Source: an uncultured Thermoguttaceae bacterium
Lineage (GTDB): Bacteria > Planctomycetota > Planctomycetia > Pirellulales > Thermoguttaceae
DNA: 37,803 nt
Direction of reading: 5' to 3'
Assembly (NCBI GenBank): GCA_938042245.1
Contig: CALIRO010000022.1
Coordinates: 1-37,803, forward strand
Positions 32,015-37,803 of the stretch are shown in pieces. Under the pieces are notes generated by a model. It ran no database searches, was not told the DNA's origin, and saw only the letters and a program-made list of their open reading frames with translations. The position numbers and the translations under genes are program-made. The first letter of the stretch is position 1. Each line of letters opens with the position of its first letter.

Positions 32015-33481
32015 TCATTGGCAACGGCGCAGGCCGGCAATCCAGAAGACCGAGCCGCCCTCCGGACGCCGCTGGTAGCCCACCTGCCAGCCGTGGGCGG
32101 TAGCAATCCGGCGCACAATGGCCAAGCCTAACCCCACCCCTTCTTCCCGGGTGGTAAAATAAGGGGTAAAGAGTTTCGGCTGATCCTGCTCGGGCACCCC
32201 GGGGCCTTGGTCGGCCACCGTAAGCCGACATCGTCCATCATGGCCGCTGGTAAGTCGAATTTCCACCTCCCCACCTTCCGGCGAAGCTTGGATGGCGTTT
32301 TGCAGGAGATTGAACAGGGCTTGGCGGAGCATGTCTGGATCGGCTTCAAGCAGATCGACGCCATCTAGCGGCGAATAATATCGGAAGCGAAGGTGTTTGG
32401 ACTCCCAATCTGGTTGCAGGAGCACTTCGAGCTCTCGAATCAATTCCGTCAGGGGGACAGGTTGGGGCTCTGGGTCCCTGGGCCGGGCAAAGGCTAAAAA
32501 TTGGTTGAGCCGGGCGGTCAGCCGATCGCATTCCTCCATCAGGGCCTGTGCCCGTTGGCGCGCCTCATCGGATTGCAGATCGGACTGGGCCAGACGCTGG
32601 GCCCAGCCTCGAAGCAGCCCCAACGGATGGCGGGTCTGATGGGCCAGGCCAGCGGCAGCTTGGCTGAGATCGCGCAGATGCCGGGCCTCCATTTCCAGCA
32701 GGTATGCTTGGTTTCGGGTCTGGAGCAGGCGGAAGGCCATCCAGCCGGCCAATACTGTACAAAAAATTAGTCCAATCCCCACACTGGCTAGCCAAAACCG
32801 AAGCCGTGCCGCCCGTCCAATCGCCGCATCAGTACCGGTTCGATCCAAAGCCAATAGAGCCAGAAACTCGCCGCCGGCAGCCAAAAGGAGTTCGGAACCG
32901 GTGGGGGGATCGAGCCAGGCCATTCGGCCCCAACCGGATTTGGGTCCGCCTCCGCCCCGAGTGCCAGAGGCCTGGGGGCGTTTTTCCTCCGCTGCCCACC
33001 AAGGGCCGCCAGGATTGGCAGGTGATTGGGCCTGCTCGGCGTTGCGATTCCACCAGGGAGCGCCGCCGCCCAGGCCTCGAAAACTAGCATCCGGAGAAAG
33101 TGTAAATTGATTTATGTAAACCAGGGCCTCCGGCTGCCATAGAAATCCCCGCTCCGTGGGCAAAGGTTCCATATAGTCCCTTTGGCCGGCAGAAAGGATT
33201 CGTTTGCCATCCGTAGTGGCGATGGCCACAGCTAACACATCCTGGGCTTCAACCAGTTCTTCCAGAGCCGCCTGGATTTGGACTTCCAGAAATCGGCCCA
33301 TTCGGCGATGGGAGCGAATGCCACCGACGATGGCATGATGCAGGGCCTCGGCCTGCCGCTGCAACGCACAGCGGGCCAGTTGGGCTTCATGCTGGTATTC
33401 CTGATATTGCCAGAAGGCAAACCCAGCCGCCAAGCCGATCAGACCAGCCCCACCCACCAGTTTGGCCCATAGAGCACGCAT
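32015..33481 (-). CDS. Membrane sensor histidine kinase
   Basis: The product (488 aa) has TM1 about 8-25 and TM2 about 227-250 flanking a roughly 200-residue periplasmic sensor region. That region includes a Gly/Trp/Pro-rich insert (about 136-186, GGGAPWWNR...GGPWWAAEE). The cytoplasmic HisKA domain has the phospho-acceptor His281 in GLAHQTRHPLG, where the usual Glu and Asn of HExxN become Gln and His. The HATPase region shows NLLQNAIQASPEGG (N box), ADQGPGVPEQD (G1), LFTPYFTTREEGVGLGLAIV (F and G2 boxes). Order and spacing (141 bases to the regulator start) make it the partner of the NtrC-type regulator. Its signal is unknown. Confidence 0.93.
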   Translation of the reverse strand: MRALWAKLVGGAGLIGLAAGFAFWQYQEYQHEAQLARCALQRQAEALHHAIVGGIRSHRRMGRFLEVQIQAALEELVEAQDVLAVAIATTDGKRILSAGQRDYMEPLPTERGFLWQPEALVYINQFTLSPDASFRGLGGGAPWWNRNAEQAQSPANPGGPWWAAEEKRPQASGTRGGGGPKSGWGRMAWLDPPTGSELLLAAGGEFLALLALDRTGTDAAIGRAARLRFWLASVGIGLIFCTVLAGWMAFRLLQTRNQAYLLEMEARHLRDLSQAAAGLAHQTRHPLGLLRGWAQRLAQSDLQSDEARQRAQALMEECDRLTARLNQFLAFARPRDPEPQPVPLTELIRELEVLLQPDWESKHLRFRYYSPLDGVDLLEADPDMLRQALFNLLQNAIQASPEGGEVEIRLTSGHDGRCRLTVADQGPGVPEQDQPKLFTPYFTTREEGVGLGLAIVRRIATAHGWQVGYQRRPEGGSVFWIAGLRRCQ

Positions 33482-33604
33482 CCCGGTCCCCCTGGTTTTG
33501 CCAAAGCCATGCCCCCCCTATCCATCTTACCATAAGTTCCCCTAGGACGGAGAGACATTGCACCCCCTCCTTGGCAGAAGAGGGGCTTGGTTGAGGCAAA
33601 GGGC

Positions 33605-34729
33605 TTAGCCAACCGAACTGGCCCGCAGTTGGGCCAATTCCACCAGCCAAGCCTCGGTAAACAAGGCCAGGTTGACGTTTCGGTCGATTTCGGCGGCCGC
33701 CTCGAGGCAACGATCAAGACAATCGGCCGCGATGTCTAGGCTGGCGGTCCAGGCATGAAGGGCCTGTAGTTCGACAGGATCGAAAAGGATTTGTTCCTCC
33801 CCTTCTTCGAGATCGTTCTTTTTAGAGCGGGCTTTGGCTTTGGCTGGGGCTGCCAGACCAGTTGGGTGCGATAAGCCGCTCTGCTGATATAGCACCTGTC
33901 GATAATACTCAGCAGCCATGCCCACCAGGATTCGCAGACGCTGGCGTCGGTCAGCCGCTTCGGCACCGGCCGATTCTACTTGGCCCCAAACCTGCTCGGC
34001 CAGACCAAGTGGATCCATCCGAGACTGGCTCAATGCGCTCCAAAGGGTTTTGCGAAAGGCCCAAAGCTGCGGATCGGCCAACTGCCGGGCCCGCTCCAGA
34101 CTCCCTTCGCACAGCAATGCCACTCGTCGGGCCTGAATCGGGTCCGAAACCACCCCCTCCCGAAGCAAAATCTCCTGCACCATGTGAGGTTCCAACGGCT
34201 GAAAACGGACCAATTGGCACCGAGAACGAATGGTAGGCAATTGGCGGGCCGGGCTAGTGCCAATCAGGATGATCAGCGTCTGCGGCGGCGGTTCTTCTAA
34301 GGTTTTCAGCAGGCAATTGGCACTTTCGGCGTGTAAGTAATCGGCATCGTCGATGATGGCGATCTTTCGGCCCCCCAGGAAGGGCTTTAGGCTAAGCTCA
34401 TAAATCAGACCTTCTCGCATCCGATGTTCCCGCTCCCCCACAAAAAGTTCTAGCGGAATAAATGATTTGTCGGGCGGTTTACGCACCAGATGGAGATCCG
34501 GATGACTGCCGGCCAGGACCAATTGGCACCCGGTGCAGGCATTGCAGGGGTCTAAGAGGGCCTCCGCTCGGTTTTGGCACAGCAGGGCCTGGGCCAATTT
34601 GTGGGCAAAGGCGGCTTTGCCCACTCCGGCAGGACCGACAAATAGGAAACTGCCGCTCAGTCGGCCCTTGGCCGCCGCCCGCCGAAACCGCTCCAGAATC
34701 CGATCGTGTCCTAAAATGCCCTGCCACAT
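33605..34729 (-). CDS. holB: DNA polymerase III delta-prime subunit
   Basis: The product (374 aa) is a clamp-loader subunit of the AAA+ type. It acts with tau/gamma (DnaX) and delta to load the sliding clamp. Visible are GHDRILERF, a Walker A-like GPAGVGKA (32-39), a zinc cluster Cys51, Cys62, Cys65 and Cys68, Walker B-like IAIIDDADYL, LLKTLEEPP, and the SRC motif in IRSRCQLVRF. The C-terminal part has an insert of charged residues (KAKARSKKNDLEEGEE). It is next to tmk in the same orientation, an arrangement common in bacteria, but separated by 304 bases rather than the usual few. Confidence 0.93.
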   Translation of the reverse strand: MWQGILGHDRILERFRRAAAKGRLSGSFLFVGPAGVGKAAFAHKLAQALLCQNRAEALLDPCNACTGCQLVLAGSHPDLHLVRKPPDKSFIPLELFVGEREHRMREGLIYELSLKPFLGGRKIAIIDDADYLHAESANCLLKTLEEPPPQTLIILIGTSPARQLPTIRSRCQLVRFQPLEPHMVQEILLREGVVSDPIQARRVALLCEGSLERARQLADPQLWAFRKTLWSALSQSRMDPLGLAEQVWGQVESAGAEAADRRQRLRILVGMAAEYYRQVLYQQSGLSHPTGLAAPAKAKARSKKNDLEEGEEQILFDPVELQALHAWTASLDIAADCLDRCLEAAAEIDRNVNLALFTEAWLVELAQLRASSVG

Positions 34730-35033
34730 GGAAATGAAAAACTTTATAGAGTCCTTTTGTCCGTCTAATTATGGGCGCCGATCAGGGAGCCGTCAGAGAC
34801 CTCCTTATGCCGGCTGGACCGCCGGCCTTTCCAGACCAGCTCCTTCCAATGTTCCCAGAGCCCGGCACCAGCCGGACAGACCGTCAGGACTGGCCACCGT
34901 CCCGGCAGGCCCGGCTAGCAGGCGGGGTTTGGCGTTTCCGGCTGGTGTAAGCCGATGAGCCTACCCGGTCCCATGAACGGGCCTCCGGCAAGGGAGTGAA
35001 TATTTCGGCCTTTCCCTGGCTGGTGCTAGCAGA
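34730..35033. other. Gap between tmk and holB, no gene recognised
   Basis: This stretch of 304 bases between two normally adjoining genes is GC-rich and has several short inverted words (GCCGGCTGGACCGCCGGC at about 34808-34825). I compared it with a small SRP RNA apical hairpin and found no match. Short open frames look accidental. A TATAAA near 34743-34748 on the minus strand could be a -10 element for holB. Confidence 0.45.
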
Positions 35034-35645
35034 TTAGCCGACCAGGGCTCGTTGGCGAAGAATCTGTCGGATGTGCTGATGGACCTGCTGGATCGGCCCG
35101 GTAGCATCGACAACCACAATCTGGTCCGGCTGTTGGCGGGCCTCTTGCAAAAAACCCTGACGCACCCGCTCGTGAAATTCTCGAGTCCGGGCTTCGATCC
35201 GATCTCGTTTTTGACCCAGGCGGGCCAGAGCGGCCTCCACCGGCACATCTAAGACAATCGTCAAATCCGGCATAAGGCCTCCGGTAGCCAACTGGCCAAT
35301 CTGCCACAAACTGCCTACCTCTAAACCTCCACCATAACCTTGATAGACTACATTGGCCAGCAGATACCGGTCGGCTAGCACCGTCTGCCCGGCGGCCAAA
35401 GCCGGCCGGATCAGTTCTTCTACCATCTGCGCTCGGGCGGCCATGTACAGAAACATCTCCGCTTTGAGCACCATGGACAAATCCTGCCGGTCCAAAAGCA
35501 ACGTGCGAATGGCTTCGCCCAACCGGGTCGAACCGGGGTCTCGGCACGTCAGGACCGAATGCCCCAACTGGCGGAGCCAATCGGCCAGCAGGCCCACCTG
35601 GGTGCTCTTTCCAACCCCGTCTCCTCCATCTAGGGAAATAAACAT
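35034..35645 (-). CDS. tmk: Thymidylate kinase
   Basis: The product (203 aa) phosphorylates dTMP to dTDP with ATP in the cytosol. The P-loop is GGDGVGKST (7-15). The next motif is RDPGSTRLGE, corresponding to the REPGGT motif of other bacteria with a DPGST variation seen in this lineage. Also visible are DRYLLANVVYQGYGGGL and the LID-like region LGQKRDRIEAR. The length is typical. ATG 35645 fits the family N-terminus (MFISLDGGDG). A longer frame from TTG 35690 adds 15 residues without homology. A clear TATAAT lies upstream on the minus strand. Confidence 0.95.
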   Translation of the reverse strand: MFISLDGGDGVGKSTQVGLLADWLRQLGHSVLTCRDPGSTRLGEAIRTLLLDRQDLSMVLKAEMFLYMAARAQMVEELIRPALAAGQTVLADRYLLANVVYQGYGGGLEVGSLWQIGQLATGGLMPDLTIVLDVPVEAALARLGQKRDRIEARTREFHERVRQGFLQEARQQPDQIVVVDATGPIQQVHQHIRQILRQRALVG

Positions 35646-35715
35646 GGTTTGCCATCCCGAATGGCGCTGGGAGCCTTCGAACCGCTCCAAATGCCATGTT
35701 GCATAAAAGTCTTTT

Positions 35716-35721
35716 ATTATA
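35716..35721 (-). promoter_or_regulatory. TATAAT -10 element upstream of tmk
   Basis: The minus strand reads GGTATAATAAAAG here, a perfect -10 hexamer about 70 bases before ATG 35645. A -35 with 16-base spacing would be TTCGGT, which is weak. It probably drives tmk and perhaps holB. Confidence 0.45.
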
Positions 35722-35884
35722 CCAAGCTTTTTGGCAAACCGAAGGGGGCGGCCGCCGGTGTAAACAGACTCGGTTCAGCCAGAACAAACCAGGATGTCCT
35801 CATGGTTATTGTTCGCAGGCTGGGCAAAGAGAGAGTTGGCGCTGGCCCGGTGTAGAAAACCGCAGCATCTGGTGCTATTTCTTG

Positions 35885-37174
35885 TTACAGCGACCAGCCA
35901 GCACGATACTCTCGCCGGATGTACTTGTCAGCTTCAGGGCAGTTAGTGGCCTTCAGTTGGGCCGGGTCCCACTGTAATTTTTTATCGACTCGGAACGCCA
36001 CGGTACCCAGGAGGTTATGTTCAATCAGTGCCCCGGCATAGTCGAAGTTGCAAAGAGTGGGCGAACCGGTCTTGCAGCCCAAAAGCCATTCCTGATAGTG
36101 CCCCGGGGAAGGCGGAATCCACGGTTTGGGTGGCTGGAAGTTTTTGAACTTTTCTTCGGGTAGCAAGATGCGTCGGCTGTAGTCGGCCAGCAGCATCCCA
36201 TCGTCGCCGATAAACAGTACGCCAATGCCCCACTTTTGCAAGTCATGGCCTGGCGGGTTGGGCGGACGCTGAATGCCATCGTACCAGAAGACCTTGACCG
36301 GCGGCATATCGCCCCGGGCCGGGTGCTCCCAGCGCACTTTCAGCCAGTGCGGATACGTCTCCGGTTTGCGAACGTCGCCCTCAGCCTCCACGGTGAGCGG
36401 ATGCCGAAGTTTCAACGCCCAGAACGGTAGGTCGATCAGGTGGCTTCCCATGTCGCCCAGAGTCCCGTTGCCAAAGTCCCACCACTGCTCCCAGACCGTG
36501 CAGCCGCCCATGTAGATCGGATGGAACGGTCGATACGGGGCTGGGCCGAGCCAAAGGTCCCAATTCAGATAGTCCGGCACTGGCTTTTCTTCGGTGGGGC
36601 GGTCATGGGCTGGTCCGACCCGGCTGCACCAGACATGGGCCTCCCGCACCGGACCGATCGCCCCGGATTGAATCAGCTCCACCACCCGACGAAAGTTCTC
36701 GCCAGCATGCACCTGAGTGCCATGTTGGGTGGCAACCTTGGCCTTTTTCGACCACTCGCCCATCTGCCGCGCTTCATAGACGGAATGGGCCAGGGGCTTT
36801 TCACAATAGACGTGCAGGCCCCGCTTCATGGCATTGACGCCGATCAGGGCGTGGGTATGGTCGGTGGTGCTGATGACCACCGCATCGAGGTCCTTTTGCT
36901 GCAGCATTTCCCGCCAGTCTTCGTAGGTTTTGGCCTGAGGGAATTTTTCGGCGGCTGCCTTCAGATGCCGACGATTCACATCACACAAGGCAACAATATT
37001 TTCACTGGCCACCCCTTGCATGTTGGCGGCCCCTCGGCCGCCTACACCAGCAATGGCAAGATTCAATTTATTGCTCGGAGCGTCCGCCCCCCGCAAATGG
37101 CGAACAAAAAGCACCCCGACGCCAAAACCGGCCGACGTTTGTAAAAACCGACGACGACTTGCACAGGTGCGCAT
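35885..37174 (-). CDS. Tat-exported Gfo/Idh/MocA-family oxidoreductase
   Basis: The product (429 aa) begins with a twin-arginine signal, SRRRFLQTSAG, followed by a hydrophobic segment, so it should be exported folded with its nicotinamide cofactor. The Rossmann N-terminus shows LAIAGVGGRGAAN, and the family motif CEKPLAHS contains the catalytic-type Lys of EKP. The C-terminal domain has GNGTLGDMGSHLIDLPFWAL, with Asp and His positioned as in this family. Members act on sugars or inositols and derivatives, and exported forms are plentiful in planctomycetes. The substrate is unknown. The start is firm: AAGGAG is 8 bases before ATG 37174. Confidence 0.95.
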   Translation of the reverse strand: MRTCASRRRFLQTSAGFGVGVLFVRHLRGADAPSNKLNLAIAGVGGRGAANMQGVASENIVALCDVNRRHLKAAAEKFPQAKTYEDWREMLQQKDLDAVVISTTDHTHALIGVNAMKRGLHVYCEKPLAHSVYEARQMGEWSKKAKVATQHGTQVHAGENFRRVVELIQSGAIGPVREAHVWCSRVGPAHDRPTEEKPVPDYLNWDLWLGPAPYRPFHPIYMGGCTVWEQWWDFGNGTLGDMGSHLIDLPFWALKLRHPLTVEAEGDVRKPETYPHWLKVRWEHPARGDMPPVKVFWYDGIQRPPNPPGHDLQKWGIGVLFIGDDGMLLADYSRRILLPEEKFKNFQPPKPWIPPSPGHYQEWLLGCKTGSPTLCNFDYAGALIEHNLLGTVAFRVDKKLQWDPAQLKATNCPEADKYIRREYRAGWSL

Positions 37175-37803
37175 GATAGGCTCCTTTCTTATAAAAATGT
37201 CTAATTACAAAGGGCCATTCCGCCAGGCGGCATGAAATCGGCCACACCTCTTAAAACCCTCTGCCTTCAAATGGACCAGCCGAAAAGGATAGTTTCTTGG
37301 GGGGAAACTCCTAAAATCCGGCAGAAAATATGGGCCTATTCTGATACCGGCAGGTACGTCCCTTGGGCTGGCAAACTCCCAAAATGCGGGAAAATGGAGG
37401 GTGGGTATGGTTCTGCCTTTTTACTATAGAGGCAATCCTCCAAGTCCACAAGCATAGAGCTATGGAGAAAAAAAGAGTTCCATGGAGGTTGCCAGTTCCC
37501 CCGGGGGTGGGGTCTCTCTTCCCCTCAATTTTCTCCCATTTTCCCCTGACTTATCCCCAGTTTTTGGCTTCGTCTAAAATTGCTTGCGTCAAGGCGGTAA
37601 GTGCTTGGAAGGCCGTCCGTTGCAATCGGCGAACCATTTTCCGGCCAATGAAAAATAGCCCGCAGGCCGGAAGGTGATGGTTGCGCCACCCCATCTTGCG
37701 CAGGTAATACTTCACGGAAGGTGATTGTTGCCCCACCCCAGGCCGGCCCGGTAATGCTTCATGGAAGGCGATTGTTGCTGCATCTCATCTTGGGCCGGTG
37801 ATG
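37175..37803. other. Right-edge intergenic region
   Basis: These 629 bases hold the leader of the Gfo/Idh/MocA gene at the left and a 47-bp tandem repeat array at the right. A minus-strand open frame (37551-37736) overlaps the array and may be accidental. The 19-mer CTGACTTATCCCCAGTTTT (37546-37564) also occurs at 19380-19398. I see no other gene. Confidence 0.5.
37669..37803. repeat. Tandem repeat, 47-bp unit, array cut by window end
   Basis: Three successive units start with GGAAGGTGAT or GGAAGGCGAT at 37669, 37716 and 37763. The first two are exactly 47 bp, and the third is cut by the window edge at 41 bp. Units 1 and 2 agree in about three quarters of positions (for example GTTGCNCCACCCCA and GGTAATRCTTCAY). 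Divergence between units is spread over the whole unit, unlike a CRISPR array. It may continue beyond the window. Confidence 0.8.

Noticed and set aside
34730..35033. Small SRP RNA between tmk and holB
   Set aside because: The conserved apical sequence (GGAAGG...AGCAGC with flanking GTCAGG) is not present.
37669..37803. CRISPR array
   Set aside because: Units are contiguous and diverge along their whole length; there is no constant repeat alternating with spacers.

Overview
The window reads as a chromosomal segment of a GC-rich planctomycete. I suspect a thermophilic member of the Pirellulales, for example a Thermogutta-like organism. This is an inference from gene style: a Tat-exported Gfo/Idh/MocA oxidoreductase, many large secreted carbohydrate-active proteins, a redoxin domain fused to FG-GAP-like sequence, and a thymidylate kinase with a DPGST motif. 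No rRNA, tRNA or CRISPR array is visible, and there is no sign of a prophage or plasmid.

Layout, left to right. Positions 1-2151 are gene-poor: short repeats and a decayed IS5-family element (789-1789) with readable ends and a 3-bp target duplication. Next come eda (KDPG aldolase) and an orphan hypE. A convergent, membrane-anchored SGNH hydrolase shares a hairpin terminator with the end of hypE. From 5.6 to 10.7 kb lie a GAF/sigma-54 activator, a long YkgJ-type cysteine-cluster protein, and two tandem secreted helical paralogues with LTxEQ motifs, closed by a good terminator. A 955-bp non-coding region with several repeat systems leads into gdhA (NADP-type glutamate dehydrogenase).

From 13.3 to 20.5 kb there is a secreted carbohydrate block. 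It holds a WbsX-like protein, a putative clan GH-A hydrolase, a discoidin plus pectate-lyase-fold protein on the other strand, and a 5'-decayed esterase. A GH38 alpha-mannosidase follows at 25.8 kb. Between them sit a lipoprotein (LolA-like, TlpA redoxin, FG-GAP-like regions), a LarA-like protein lacking the cofactor lysine motif, and a YggS-type PLP protein.

From 29.1 kb everything is on the minus strand: a DegT-type aminotransferase, a sigma-54 response regulator with its sensor kinase just upstream, holB, tmk, and the Gfo/Idh/MocA oxidoreductase. The right edge enters an array of 47-bp tandem repeats cut by the window end.

I do not see a clear multi-gene system of a wholly new type. The most unusual items are the orphan hypE, the operator-like arrays upstream of gdhA, the LarA-like protein without its anchoring lysine, the paired LTxEQ proteins, and the redoxin fusion.
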